Notes: a model not told the origin generated them from the letters alone. A stretch of 64,000 bases of DNA from WHTI01 sp963826105 (GCA_963826105.1 CAWGWA010000013.1:124001-188000), one strand, 5' to 3'. Shown: positions 34,088-43,537, counted from the first letter of the stretch. Program-made: numbers and translations.

Positions 34088-34105
34088 CCCGTTGGTACTT
34101 AGCCG

Positions 34106-34342
34106 TTACCTGAGAAGGCCGTTGGTCCCCATGAGGAAGTCTTCATCGTCGCCGCGGGCCGAGCCGTCGCCGATGCCTTCGATCCCGTTGAGGTACTCGA
34201 AGTCGGCGCCCTCGCGGCCCTGTGTCGATGACTTGATCCGGGCGAGCTCGAGCTCCTTGAGCCACACGCGGCCCTTGGCGGTCAACTCGAAACCCGTGTC
34301 TCCAAGCAGCCCTGCGGCCTTGAGTTCGTCCATCGTGGTCAT
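34106..34342 (-). CDS. Small acidic protein of unknown function
   Basis: A 78-residue protein. The ATG at 34342 is preceded by GAGGAG eight bases upstream, a good ribosome-binding site; longer readings are not supported. The N-terminal half (TMDELKAAGLLGDTGFELTA, then KGRVWLKELELARIK) looks helical and resembles a short winged-helix fragment. The C-terminal half is acidic and Gly-rich (EYLNGIEGIGDGSARGDDED). No signal peptide or membrane segment is present. Function unknown. Confidence 0.65.
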   Translation of the reverse strand: MTTMDELKAAGLLGDTGFELTAKGRVWLKELELARIKSSTQGREGADFEYLNGIEGIGDGSARGDDEDFLMGTNGLLR

Positions 34343-34440
34343 GTTTCTCACTCCTCTTATGGCGATCTGTGGGTGGTTCCCCGGCGTCCGTTGGACCTCC
34401 ACGGTAGCGAACGGTTACTTGACCGTCAGGTCTGGTACCG

Positions 34441-34455
34441 GGCCCCACGGGGGCC
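34441..34455 (-). terminator. Short GC stem-loop after the second small secreted-protein gene
   Basis: GGCCCC (34441-34446) and GGGGCC (34450-34455) form a 6-bp stem with a 3-nt loop, 17 bp past the stop codon of the minus-strand gene at 34472. It lacks a U run. A weak terminator candidate judged by position. Confidence 0.35.
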
Positions 34456-34471
34456 TAGGAGTTCTGGGGGC

Positions 34472-34855
34472 TTAGTCCGCCCTGATCGTGCCGGAGCGGG
34501 CGCCCTTGCAGTCGTGGCGATGCCCGTAAGGGGTGTTGAGTTTGCGGCTGACCTTCACGAAGTAGCGGCCGCGCGGGTCCTCTTTGAGGATCCTGTACCG
34601 GCCGTTGTTGTTGGTCGTATCGGACCCGACCGCCCTGGACGGCTTGTTCCGGAAGTCCCGCATCAGCGTGACCTTCCGCCCACGCTCGCAGCGACCTCGA
34701 TCGGACGACACCATGCCCTTGAAGACGTCACCGTTGTTGTTGAGCGACACGGACGTGTCCGCGGAGAACTCGTGTGCTGAAGCCATCGAGCCGGCCAGCG
34801 CGGCGATCGCCAGCGCCACGATCGGAAGGATGACTCTTATCTGGTGGAGCCTCAC
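34472..34855 (-). CDS. Small secreted two-cysteine protein, copy 2
   Basis: A 127-residue intact protein. The signal peptide (IRVILPIVALAIAALAGSMA) is cut before AHEFSAD. The mature part of about 100 residues is basic and has two cysteines (SSDRGRCERGRKV and HRHDCKGARSG). The VGSDTTNNNGRYRILKED block and GRYFVKVS are shared with copy 1 at 31796-32222. The 'SDTTN--G-Y' strand-turn and overall length suggest a transthyretin-like or Ig-like extracellular domain. It lies divergently 120 bp from DUF4012 copy 2, repeating the pairing seen for copy 1. Function unknown. Confidence 0.82.
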   Translation of the reverse strand: MRLHQIRVILPIVALAIAALAGSMASAHEFSADTSVSLNNNGDVFKGMVSSDRGRCERGRKVTLMRDFRNKPSRAVGSDTTNNNGRYRILKEDPRGRYFVKVSRKLNTPYGHRHDCKGARSGTIRAD

Positions 34856-34975
34856 TGTTGCCGACCTCCCAACTCGAGCGGGTGCTGGTCAGCAATTCGA
34901 CCTCGAATGGGTGAAGTCCTGCCTTGGTTCGGCTGGTTCGCCATGGTTTGCGTCGATCCCTGATTCAATCCTTAG

Positions 34976-36817
34976 GTGTTCAATCATGGGTCGAGGAAGT
35001 CCAAGTGGGCGGTCATGGTGCTCGCCGTCATCGTCGGGGGCCTGGCGGTCGATGCGGTCTACGTCGCACTCCGGCTCCGCTCGTCTGAACGCGAGGCGAT
35101 CGCAGCGTTGGAGGAGGCCCGGGCCGCCTTCGACGCCGAGGACTTCACGTCTACCGCGGCAAGCCTGTCGAAGGCGAGGGACGCAACCAGTGCGCTCGTG
35201 AGCCTGACCCATCATCCCTCGTTCTGGATCGCCGCCCGTCTCCCCCTGATCGGTGGTGACGCCCGGGCGATCGAGGCCCTCGGTCGCGCGGCCGACCTTT
35301 CGGTCCGGGGCGGGGTGCTGCTGGTCGACGCCCTCGAAACGGCGACCGAGGGCGATCCGGAGTCGCTGGCCGAGGCCGTCTATCAGGACGGCACGGTTCA
35401 GTTCGCGGCGATCGACCGTGCCGCTCCCCTGGTAGAGGAGGCGGCAACCCTGCTGGCGAGGGCAGAGAGCATCCTCGAGGAGGCTCCCGATCCCAAACTC
35501 GCGTCGGTGGCCGACGGCCTTGAAGACGCCCGAACTGAGGTTGCCGCGGCGTCGGCGTCGACCCGCAAGGTCGCGGCATTGCTTGATGCTCTTCCTTCGC
35601 TCTTCGGGCGCGACGGTCTGCGGCGGTACTTCCTTGCCTTCCAATCGCCGAGCGAAGCGCGTGGGTCCGGGGGCTTCCCCGGTGTCTTCGGGATCCTGAA
35701 GGCAGAGGAAGGACGATTGAGTCTCGGGGCGGTCCGACCGATCGGGTCTCTTGGTCAACTGAGCGCCCCCGCCTCGGTGCCGGACTGGTACAGCGATCTC
35801 TACCGGGACGTCGGAGCGCTGCGTGATCCGCGCCAGGCCGGCTACTCTCCGAACTTCCCCGAGGTAGCACGCGTGTGGCTTGAGGTCTACGAAGAGCACA
35901 CCGGCAACTCTCTCGATGGTGTGATGGCGATGGATCCGATCGTCCTGTCCGAGATGACCCGGGGTACCGGACCGCTGACCGTGGACGGGGTCGCCGGAAC
36001 TATCGGCCCCGACAACGCAGTCGAGGCGCTCCTCTATGACAGCTATGCCCAGTTCCCCGACCCCGACGATCAGAACCTCTATCTCGCAGCCCTCGTTGAC
36101 GCCCTGTGGCAACGTCTCGGGAGCGGGGATGTGGAGGTCGGACCACTCGCCGAGGGTCTCGGACGGGCGACCAGAGGCCAGCACCTCAAGCTGTATTCGG
36201 TAGACGGCGACGTGCAAGCCGCGCTTGTAGACCTTGGTATCGACGGCGACTACGGGGCCGCCGGCCCGAACGTTCAGCTGCTTTACGGCAACAACGCCGC
36301 CGCCAACAAGGTGGACTACTTCCTCGCTCGAACGATCGACACGCTCGTCGAGCTCGAGCCGGACGGCGACGCCCTCGTGACGACCAGCATCGAGCTGGTC
36401 AACAACGTTCCCGCGGATGCCCCGGACTCGATCCTCTTCGGGCCCGGTGTCGAGGGGGATCGAGCGGGGATCAACGGCATGGTCCTGTACCTCCTGATGC
36501 CCGAAGGGAGCCGGCTGACGCGATCGACCATCGACGGCGCCCCGAGCGAGCCGTTAACGGGCCGGGAGGGTGAACACCCGGTTGTCTACGACCTCGTCGA
36601 GATCCTTCCCTCGGAGACGTCGACCGTGGAGTTCACGTACCGGATGCCGGGGGCCTGGGATGTGGGGGATGGGACCTTCGCCTTCGACCTCTTCCCTCAG
36701 GCCACCGCGGTACCCGATCGCTTCTCCCTCGAGGTGCACCCGCCCGAGGGGCCGGCGCTGGTTCGACGGGGGATCCTGGACCGGACGATCTCGGTTCGGA
36801 CGAAGTTCGAGAAATGA
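34976..36817 (+). CDS. DUF4012-family membrane-anchored protein, copy 2
   Basis: A 613-residue intact protein beginning with GTG at 34976. A single N-terminal helix (WAVMVLAVIVGGLAVDAVYV) anchors it, followed by an Ala/Glu-rich helical stretch of about 150 residues (probable coiled coil). The body then has GLRRYFLAFQSPSEARGSGG, YEEHTGNSLDGVMAMDPIVL, TRGTGPLTVDGVAGTIGPDN and a beta-rich C-terminus (DGTFAFDLFPQATAVPDRF). DUF4012 proteins are common beside cell-surface polysaccharide genes in actinobacteria, but no activity is established. Its place directly before the TagA/WecG gene suggests a role in export, attachment or organisation of the polymer. The conserved Arg-Gly-Ser/Ala-Gly-Gly and Met-Asp-Pro motifs would be the first to test. 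Confidence 0.88.
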   Translation: MFNHGSRKSKWAVMVLAVIVGGLAVDAVYVALRLRSSEREAIAALEEARAAFDAEDFTSTAASLSKARDATSALVSLTHHPSFWIAARLPLIGGDARAIEALGRAADLSVRGGVLLVDALETATEGDPESLAEAVYQDGTVQFAAIDRAAPLVEEAATLLARAESILEEAPDPKLASVADGLEDARTEVAAASASTRKVAALLDALPSLFGRDGLRRYFLAFQSPSEARGSGGFPGVFGILKAEEGRLSLGAVRPIGSLGQLSAPASVPDWYSDLYRDVGALRDPRQAGYSPNFPEVARVWLEVYEEHTGNSLDGVMAMDPIVLSEMTRGTGPLTVDGVAGTIGPDNAVEALLYDSYAQFPDPDDQNLYLAALVDALWQRLGSGDVEVGPLAEGLGRATRGQHLKLYSVDGDVQAALVDLGIDGDYGAAGPNVQLLYGNNAAANKVDYFLARTIDTLVELEPDGDALVTTSIELVNNVPADAPDSILFGPGVEGDRAGINGMVLYLLMPEGSRLTRSTIDGAPSEPLTGREGEHPVVYDLVEILPSETSTVEFTYRMPGAWDVGDGTFAFDLFPQATAVPDRFSLEVHPPEGPALVRRGILDRTISVRTKFEK

Positions 36818-36917
36818 TCGGGAACAATCTGGAGATTTCTCCTCGATCCGGCAGGAAACCAAGCTCTTTCGTCCAAATCAAGTTTCACGTATCGCGGCGG
36901 GCGAAGGACGTGGGGCT

Positions 36918-37763
36918 ATGCGGGCAGAACGAACGGGCCTCGGTTCTTGGTATGGGGATCTCCCCACCGAGGACCCTCCCGAGCGCGCTCGGACCTGGGC
37001 TTCGGCCCCCTCCTACCGGGTCCTCGGCACCTCGATCGCCGCGGTCGACCCCGCCCGGGCCGTTGCTCATGTTGAGGACATGGTTCGGTCCCGCAGCCGG
37101 GGAACCATCGCCTTCTGCACCGCCTCGACCGTCATCGCCGCCCGCCGGGACCCGGAGCTCCGTCGAGCTCTGAGCAACTCAGCTCTGGTCAACCCCGACG
37201 GGATGCCTCTCGTGTGGCTTGGCCGGCGTGCGGGGGTGGAGCCCGAGCGTGTCTACGGACCCGACTTCATGGTGAACCTCTTCGCTGCGACAGGGTCGTC
37301 GTTGCGTCACTACTTCTACGGAGGCACCCCCGGCGTGGTCGACACCCTTGTCGAGCAACTGCGTGAGCGGTTCCCCGAGATCCAGATAGTCGGATCGCAC
37401 ACCCCAGAGCTCGGTCTCACGGGACGCGATATCAACGAGGCTGATGTCGAGCGGATCAACGCCGCGGCTCCGGACGTCGTTTGGGTCGGTCTGGGACATC
37501 CCAAGCAGGAGCTCTGGATGGAGACGCATGCGGGGAGGCTTGACGCTCCAGTCCTCGCCGGGGTCGGTGCCGTGTTCGACTATCTCTCGGGGGCCAAGAA
37601 GGAAGCTCCCGAATGGATGAAGCGCTCGGGGCTCCAGTGGATGCACCGGTTGGGGTCCGAACCTCGCCGACTGTGGAAGCGCTACCTCGTGGGCAACTCG
37701 AAGTTCGTGGCGTTGCTGGTCGCCGAATGGTTCCGCACGGGACGGATGGCCCATGTGGACTGA
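36918..37763 (+). CDS. WecG/TagA/CpsF-family glycosyltransferase
   Basis: A 281-residue GT26 enzyme that adds the second sugar, usually N-acetylmannosamine(uronate), to an undecaprenyl-linked GlcNAc. Diagnostic motifs are NPDGMPLVWLGRRAG with YGPDFM (acceptor/donor site), then YGGTPGVVDTLVEQL, and VWVGLGHPKQELWM, followed by GVGAVFDYLSGAKKEAPEWM. The ATG at 36918 lies behind a purine-rich site; longer readings run back into the DUF4012 gene without support. Its stop overlaps the WecA-like gene by 11 bp, so the first two lipid-linked steps are encoded together, as in teichoic-acid linkage-unit synthesis. Confidence 0.92.
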   Translation: MRAERTGLGSWYGDLPTEDPPERARTWASAPSYRVLGTSIAAVDPARAVAHVEDMVRSRSRGTIAFCTASTVIAARRDPELRRALSNSALVNPDGMPLVWLGRRAGVEPERVYGPDFMVNLFAATGSSLRHYFYGGTPGVVDTLVEQLRERFPEIQIVGSHTPELGLTGRDINEADVERINAAAPDVVWVGLGHPKQELWMETHAGRLDAPVLAGVGAVFDYLSGAKKEAPEWMKRSGLQWMHRLGSEPRRLWKRYLVGNSKFVALLVAEWFRTGRMAHVD

Positions 37764-38864
37764 CGTCGGGGCGCTGCTCCTCATCGCTGCGGTGGCTTTC
37801 GCCATCACGGCGTTTCTCACCCCGGTGGTGCGATGGGGCGCATTGAGGCGTGGGATGTCGGACGATCCCAGCGGGCGGAGACTGCATCAAGTGACGACGC
37901 CCACGATGGGGGGGATCGTGATCCTGGCAGGCTGGCTCCTCGCCATCGCGATCTCGGGGAAAGGGGGCGATCTCTGGGCGCTGTTGGTCTGCGCCGGGGC
38001 TCTTGGCGTCATGGGACTCATCGACGATCGCTTCCATCTCGACGAGCACCTGAGGCTGGTTCTGCAGGTCCTGATCGCCGGTTTCGCCTGGGGTCACGGC
38101 TTCGGCCTCGAGCTCTTCGGCACTCCCGGCCTCAACCTGATTGTTTCGTTGCTGTGGTTGGTCGGGATCACAACGTGTTCAACTTCATGGACAACATGGA
38201 TGGCCTGGCGTCCGGGACCGGAGCAGTGGCCGCCACGGCGATCGCGGCTCTAGGGCTGTTCGCCGGCGACATCGGCGTAGCATTCGTTGCCATCGCACTC
38301 GCCGGCGCTCTCGCGGGTTTCCTGCCGCACAACTTCCACCCGGCACGCATCTTCATGGGTGATACCGGTTCCCTTCCGCTCGGATTCGCACTGGCGGCGC
38401 TTGGTACCCATCTGTCGACCGACGGGCTTCACCCGTTTGTTGCGACTGCTATCCCGGTGGCGGTGCTCGGCATCTTCGTGTTCGACACCTCGCTCATGGC
38501 GATCGGAAGGATCCTCCGGCGCGAGCCGGTGATCGGTGCCCGCATGGACCACACCTCGCACCGCCTGCTGAGCACCGGCCTCTCCGTTCGGGACGTGGCG
38601 CTGCGGCTCTACCTCGTCTCGGTTCTCTACTCCCTGATCGGGCTGACCCTCGCGTACCTTCCGCCCCAGTGGGCGATCGCCACCTGCGTCGCGACCTTTG
38701 TGGGGAGCGCTCAGGTCTTGCTTTGCCTCCTGCCGCTGCCCGCATTAGTGCGTGAGGGGGATCCTCCTGGTCCTCTGACGAGCCCGGTTCCCCGGATTCC
38801 TCGTTTCAGGCTGTCCGATGCCATCGAGCCGATCACCTTGTCAGACGACATCCTGATCGACTGA
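37753..38864 (+). CDS. Undecaprenyl-phosphate sugar-1-phosphate transferase (WecA/TagO/MraY family), one frameshift
   Basis: About 370 residues, a multi-pass membrane enzyme that transfers a sugar phosphate, likely GlcNAc-1-P, to undecaprenyl phosphate and so starts the lipid-linked glycan. Motifs include PTMGGIVILAGW, GLIDDRFHLDEHLRL (the DD magnesium site), VFNFMDNMDGLASG and IFMGDTGSLPLGF, then an HxSHR-type loop (MDHTSHRLLSTG). A one-base deletion at about 38170 (ATCAC/AACGTG) breaks the frame between the DD motif and NFMDNMDG. About ten transmembrane helices. The C-terminal ~40 residues are soluble. It directly follows the TagA/WecG gene. Confidence 0.9.
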
Positions 38865-38937
38865 TCTTTCGGGGGACTGTCCGGTTTCCTAGGGATTGCG
38901 TATTTACTTCGGTTGGTCTACTGCCGACATTAGTGGG

Positions 38938-40387
38938 GTGATAAGGGGAGATAGAGGTCGACCATCACGGATCGGGGCGCGGAGGCGGCGCCCTCCTCTG
39001 GTGCTGGCCTTGCTGCCCCGGCCACGGCCCAGGTGGCCCCCGACCTCCCCCAGCAGCCCGGGATCCCGGCCTGTATCCAGGTTCCGCCCGGTGTCGATCT
39101 CGCCACGCTGGTCGACGCCTCGCTGCCGGGGCAGAGCTTCTGCATCGAGGCGGGTCTCCACCGGGTAGACCGGAGGATCCAGCCCAAGGATGACCAGAGC
39201 TTCATCGGAGCCGCCGGAGCGGTGCTTTCGGGGGCCGTCCCCGTCGTCGGGTTCACCCCCGGATCGGGGAGCGTTCTCCGCACCGGTACTGGTCCTTGAG
39301 CCGGAGATGCGTGGCGAGTGCCGTGACGCGGCCTCCACCCTGTGCCAGATCCCGAGCACGGTGTTCGTCGACGGCGTCCGGATGCTTGCGGTCGGGTCGT
39401 TGGCCGAGCTCGATCCGGGCGGAGTCGTTCCTCGATTACGACTCGGCGACCCTCTTCCTCGGAGAGGATCCTGCCGGTTCTGATGTCGAGGTCGCGGTCG
39501 ACCCCGTTCGCTTTCTATGGCACCACCGGGGGGACATCGGGGGTAACGATCTCGGGACTCGTTATCGAGAGGTTCGCCTCAACCTTGCCCAGTCCGGTGC
39601 GATCTCGGCTTACTCCAGTTCGGGCTGGACGATCGAGGACAACGAGATCCGCTCCAACCACGGATGCGGGATCTGGTCGGGGAGCGGAGCGCTGGTAAAG
39701 GGCAACTTCGTCCATCACAACGGGCAGCTCGGTCTCTGTGGTCGTGGTGACTCGATGGTCGTGGAAGACAACGAGATCGCGTTCAATAACACCAAGGACT
39801 TCGACCCTCGCTGGGAGGCTGGCGGTTCGAAGTGGGTCAATACAACCGACCTGATCGTGCGTGGCAACCACTCACACGACAACTACGGGCCCGGTCTCTG
39901 GACCGACATCAACAACCTGGACGTCCTCTATGAGTCCAACCTGATCGAAGACAACGAGAACGAAGGCATCCTCCACGAGATCTCCTACGGCGCGCTCATC
40001 CGCGACAACACGATCCGACGGAATGGCCTAACCGCGGCTAAGGATGTCGCCGGCTCCGGGATCGCGATCTCGACGTCACGAGACGTGACCGTGACCGGCA
40101 ACAGCATCGCGGGGAACCGCAACGGCATCCTGCTCCGCTCCGACGATCGGGGCACCGGAACGCACGGCCTCTATCTCCTCGAGAACGTCGTGGTGACGGG
40201 CAACCGCATCCGCATGACGCGAGGCTTCACCGGCGTCCTCGGGAACGCCGGGGGGTCCTCGATATATTCCGGCGTCACCTTCGAAGACAACACCTACCGG
40301 GTAACAAAGAAGCTGAAAGCCTTCCGGTGGCGAGACCGCTTCCTCACCCTGAAGGGCTGGCGATCCCAGGGCAACGACCGCATCTAG
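38938..40387 (+). CDS. Secreted right-handed parallel beta-helix protein (several frameshifts)
   Basis: About 480 residues when joined. From a GTG at 38938 a basic N-region (RPSRIGARRRRPP) leads into LVLALL and, after a shift, AAPATAQVAPDL, a signal peptide. The body is a beta-helix with repeated N-x-I-x-x-N rungs: SGWTIEDNEIRSNHGCGIW, NFVHHNGQLGLCG, EDNEIAFNNTKDF, RGNHSHDNYGPGLW, ESNLIEDNENEGILHE, RDNTIRRNGLTAA, TGNSIAGNRNGILLR. The fold is shared by polysaccharide lyases, epimerases (AlgG-like) and NosD proteins. Within this locus a role in modifying or trimming the exported glycan is plausible, but catalytic residues cannot be named. Shifts lie near 39015, 39295, 39422, 39502 and 39583. 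Confidence 0.82.
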
Positions 40388-40467
40388 ACGAAGGCAAGGC
40401 CCGGAGCCGGCGCCAGGCTCCTGCCCACCGCAGGGATTAGCCCCCCGAGGCCGTATCTCCCCTTCAA

Positions 40468-41280
40468 ATGGCGCAGACCGTTATCTTCCTGCACGTCCCA
40501 CGCACTGCCGGGACCTCGTTGGGGAGCATCCTCGGGCGGCAGTACCCGAAAGGGTCGATCTTCCGGGGAGGCCTCCTCAAGGATGAGGACCTGGCTTCTT
40601 TCCGCGCGCTCGATAGGGGCCGCAGGGAGAGCCTCGCCCTGGTCGACGGCCACATGTTGTTCGGCCTCCACGAAGACATCCCCGGAGACTCGACCTACAT
40701 CACGTTTCTGCGGTCTCCGGTCGACCGGGTGGTCTCGTACTTCTTCTATCTGAAGCGCCGGCCCCAGACGCCCCTGTTCGAGCGGATCGAAGCTCAGAAC
40801 ATCGATCTTCGTGCCTTCGTCGAGCGCGGTGAGGCGCGGCTCCACACCCACGACGGAGCGACCCGGATGATCTCGGGTGGGGGACTGGATGAGTTCGATG
40901 AGGACCCCGACGGCATGCTGGAACGTGCCAAGGCCAACCTCGAGTCTTCGTTCTCCTGCGTTGGGCTGTCGGAACGGTTCGACGAGTCGGCCCTTCTCCT
41001 GAAGGCGGAACTCGGGTGGACGCGACCCGTGATGTACGCACGCAAGAACGTCACCGCGGCCCGCACGTCGCTGGACGATCTGAGTTCGGTTGAGCGCGCC
41101 TCGATCGAACGCGTGAACGAGCGCGATATGGAGCTGTACGAATTCGCCAAGTCACTGTTCGAACAGCGGCTCGCGGCGCATTCGTCGATCGACGGTGACC
41201 TTGCCCGTCTGCGGAGGATGAACGCGCTCTATCGGCCGGCAGCAGGAGTCAAGGCCAGGGTCCTGGGGAGGATCCGGTGA
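40468..41280 (+). CDS. Sulfotransferase family protein
   Basis: A 270-residue PAPS-dependent sulfotransferase. The 5'-phosphosulfate loop is FLHVPRTAGTSLGSIL near the N-terminus and the 3'-phosphate motif is TFLRSPVDRVVSYFFYLKRR at about 75-95. The C-terminal half has RFDESALLLKAELGW and KNVTAARTSLDD, typical of the carbohydrate sulfotransferase-like group in bacterial polysaccharide loci. It would transfer sulfate from PAPS to a sugar hydroxyl of the glycan or a precursor. The stop overlaps the next gene by 4 bp, so it belongs to the glycosyltransferase operon. A second, broken copy lies on the minus strand at 47140-47988. Confidence 0.9.
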   Translation: MAQTVIFLHVPRTAGTSLGSILGRQYPKGSIFRGGLLKDEDLASFRALDRGRRESLALVDGHMLFGLHEDIPGDSTYITFLRSPVDRVVSYFFYLKRRPQTPLFERIEAQNIDLRAFVERGEARLHTHDGATRMISGGGLDEFDEDPDGMLERAKANLESSFSCVGLSERFDESALLLKAELGWTRPVMYARKNVTAARTSLDDLSSVERASIERVNERDMELYEFAKSLFEQRLAAHSSIDGDLARLRRMNALYRPAAGVKARVLGRIR

Positions 41281-42470
41281 AGCTCTTGGCGACCGCGTAC
41301 GTGTGCGAGCCGAACCGGGGTTCGGAACCCGGGGCGGGCTGGGCGCTGGCGCGTTCCCTGGCGTCCTTCGCCGATACACACGTGATCACGCGCACCGGCT
41401 ACCGGGAGGCGATCGAAGCAGAGTTGCCGCTCATCCCCGAGCGCGACTCACTGCACTTCCACTACGTGCAACTACCGCGTCGTGCGGCCTTCTACAAGAA
41501 GGGCCAACGAGGGATCCGCCTCCATTACATGCTATGGCTCCGGGCGGCACACGCCGTGGCCGAAGAGTTGGCCGAGGGGTATGACTTCGACGCGGCGTGG
41601 CACCTCACGATGGCGAATGCGTGGCTCGGCTCCCCCGGGGGTCCAGACGAGGTGCCGTTCATCTATGGGCCCGTCGGAGGGGGAGTGGTCCCACCGGTCG
41701 GTTTGTTGCCCTCGCTTGGGATACGCGGGATCGCCTACGAAGGTACGCGCCTGGCGATGCGAGCCGGTTTCCGTTACCTGAACCCAATGGCCCGCTTGGC
41801 TGTAAAGAAGAGTTCCGTCGTATTGGTGCAGAACCCCGACACTGCGGAGTTCCTCCCTCGCAAGCACCGTCACAAGGCGATCGTGTTCCAGAACGCCCTG
41901 TTCCCGAGCGAGCCTCCGTCCGCACGTCCCTCGGGCGAGCGTCCACGCGTTGCCTTGTTCGCGTCGCGTCTGCTCGCATGGAAGGGCGCGCATCTCGCCG
42001 TGGGCGCCTTAGAGAACGCACCGGAGTGGCGTTTGATCGTGTGCGGTGATGGACCCTACGCTGCACGTCTGCGGCGCATCGTCGACCGCTCGCCGGCGCG
42101 AGAGCGCATCGAGCTCCGCGGCGCGGTTAGCCGGGACGAAGTCCTTCGCACGATGCGCGAGGAGGCCGGAGCGTTCATCCTCCCGAGCCTTCATGACGAC
42201 TCCCCACTAGCGGTCGCCGAGGCGGTCGCCTCCGGGCTTCCCGTTGTTTGCCTCGACCATGGTGGTCCGCCGATCGTCGCCGGAAAGGCTGGGATCGCGG
42301 TGGAGCCGGGCAACCGACACGCGACCGAAGAACGTCTCGCCAACGCGCTCGAGGCTTCACTGGGACTCGAGATCCCCGGGGATGAGGCGGCCCGGCTGTC
42401 GATCGCGCACGCAAGCGGTCACCTGGCTGCCTTCGTTGCCCCGCTACTCAGGGAGCCGGCCCCCGCATGA
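41277..42470 (+). CDS. Glycosyltransferase family 4
   Basis: A 397-residue GT-B enzyme starting at GTG 41277. The N-terminal domain opens LLATAYVCEPNRGSEPGAGW, an unusual acceptor-side loop also seen in wall/capsule enzymes. The C-terminal donor domain has RVALFASRLLAWKGAHLA, LIVCGDGPYAARLRRIVD, and FILPSLHDDSPLAVAEAVAS followed by GLPVVCLDHGGPP, the EX7E-like sugar-nucleotide site (D/E-SPLAVAEA). Donor and acceptor cannot be inferred. Overlaps with both neighbours (ATGA-type) mark a tight operon. Confidence 0.92.
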   Translation: MKLLATAYVCEPNRGSEPGAGWALARSLASFADTHVITRTGYREAIEAELPLIPERDSLHFHYVQLPRRAAFYKKGQRGIRLHYMLWLRAAHAVAEELAEGYDFDAAWHLTMANAWLGSPGGPDEVPFIYGPVGGGVVPPVGLLPSLGIRGIAYEGTRLAMRAGFRYLNPMARLAVKKSSVVLVQNPDTAEFLPRKHRHKAIVFQNALFPSEPPSARPSGERPRVALFASRLLAWKGAHLAVGALENAPEWRLIVCGDGPYAARLRRIVDRSPARERIELRGAVSRDEVLRTMREEAGAFILPSLHDDSPLAVAEAVASGLPVVCLDHGGPPIVAGKAGIAVEPGNRHATEERLANALEASLGLEIPGDEAARLSIAHASGHLAAFVAPLLREPAPA

Positions 42471-43537
42471 AGGTCCTCCACTTCTTCCCCCAAACGCTTA
42501 CGGCCGACGGAGGCCCGGCGCTATCGGTCCGAGGCTGGGCTCGCGGCATGGCGCGAGCCGGCGCCGATGTATCGGTCGCGTGCGCGGGCGGAAACATGGC
42601 GGGCAAGCAGGAGGGCGTGACGTTTCGGAGCATTGCGCTGCGAATGCGCCATTCACTGCAGTACCCGAAGGGCCTCAAAGAGATCCTTCCCGGTCATGAC
42701 GTCCTGTTCCTCCACTCTGGATGGACGCCCTACAACCTCTGGGGAGCGAGGCTCGCCCGGCAGGCCGGCGTGCCTTATGTGTTGGTCCCGCACGGCGCCT
42801 ACGAGCCCGAGGTGCTGGCCCGAAGCAGGGCGACCAAGCTCCTGTGGCGAAACACTTCGGAAAGAACCGTGATCGAAGGAGCCTCCGCAGTGCACGTCTT
42901 CTTCGAAGGGGAACAGCGCAACATCAGTGCCGTCGGGGCCGATTGCCCCGTACTCGTCGCGCCCAACGCCGTCGATGTGCCTTCCGATCGGCGCTGGGAC
43001 GGAGGAAGCGGTGGCTACCTGCTGTGGATCGGGCGATACGACATCCATCACAAGGGACTCGACATCCTCATCGACGCGTTCTCTCGGCTTCCGACCCCCA
43101 GGCCCCCGTTGGTCATGCGCGGTACGGGAGAGGAGGGGCGCGCGGATCTCGAGCGGTACGCCGAGAAGCGCGGCGTTCACGACGTCCTGATCGAAGGCCC
43201 CGTTGAAGGCGATGACAAATGGGACCACCTCTGCCGCGCTCGGGCGTTCGCCTTCGCCTCACGCTACGACTCTCATTCGATCGCGATCATGGAAGCGGCA
43301 GCCCTCGGGGTACCGATCGCGGCTGCGAACAACACCTATGTCGGCCATTACCTGGCCTCGGAGGGTGCGGCCGCCGGGGCTCCTGCCGAACCCGATGCCT
43401 TCGCAAGTGCTCTTGCCGAAGTGCTTTCGGATGAAGGAGTCAGATACGGCGCGACGGCCGGGTACCTGGTGCGGTCGTCGGTGTCGTGGGAGTCATCGGC
43501 TCGCAACCTGCTGCGCCAGCTGGAGGCGGTTCTGTGA
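42467..43537 (+). CDS. Glycosyltransferase family 4
   Basis: A 356-residue GT-B enzyme. It starts MKVLHFFPQTLTADGGPALS, the GG acceptor loop. A donor-site stretch reads LLWIGRYDIHHKGLDILIDA, PLVMRGTGEEGRADLERY, then AFAFASRYDSHSIAIMEAAA for the EX7E motif, and GVPIAAANNTYVGHYL. The sequence is close to WbpY/PimB-like mannosyl- or rhamnosyltransferases, but specificity is not determined by these motifs. Its ATG overlaps the preceding stop by 4 bp. Confidence 0.92.
   Translation: MKVLHFFPQTLTADGGPALSVRGWARGMARAGADVSVACAGGNMAGKQEGVTFRSIALRMRHSLQYPKGLKEILPGHDVLFLHSGWTPYNLWGARLARQAGVPYVLVPHGAYEPEVLARSRATKLLWRNTSERTVIEGASAVHVFFEGEQRNISAVGADCPVLVAPNAVDVPSDRRWDGGSGGYLLWIGRYDIHHKGLDILIDAFSRLPTPRPPLVMRGTGEEGRADLERYAEKRGVHDVLIEGPVEGDDKWDHLCRARAFAFASRYDSHSIAIMEAAALGVPIAAANNTYVGHYLASEGAAAGAPAEPDAFASALAEVLSDEGVRYGATAGYLVRSSVSWESSARNLLRQLEAVL

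Noticed and set aside
36570..36917. N-terminal extension of the TagA/WecG protein back into the DUF4012 gene
   Set aside because: The extension is out-of-frame DUF4012 coding sequence; family N-termini fit the ATG at 36918.
40397..40420. GGAGCC/GGCTCC stem-loop after the beta-helix gene
   Set aside because: Only a 6-bp stem with a 7-nt loop and no U run; too weak to call a terminator.
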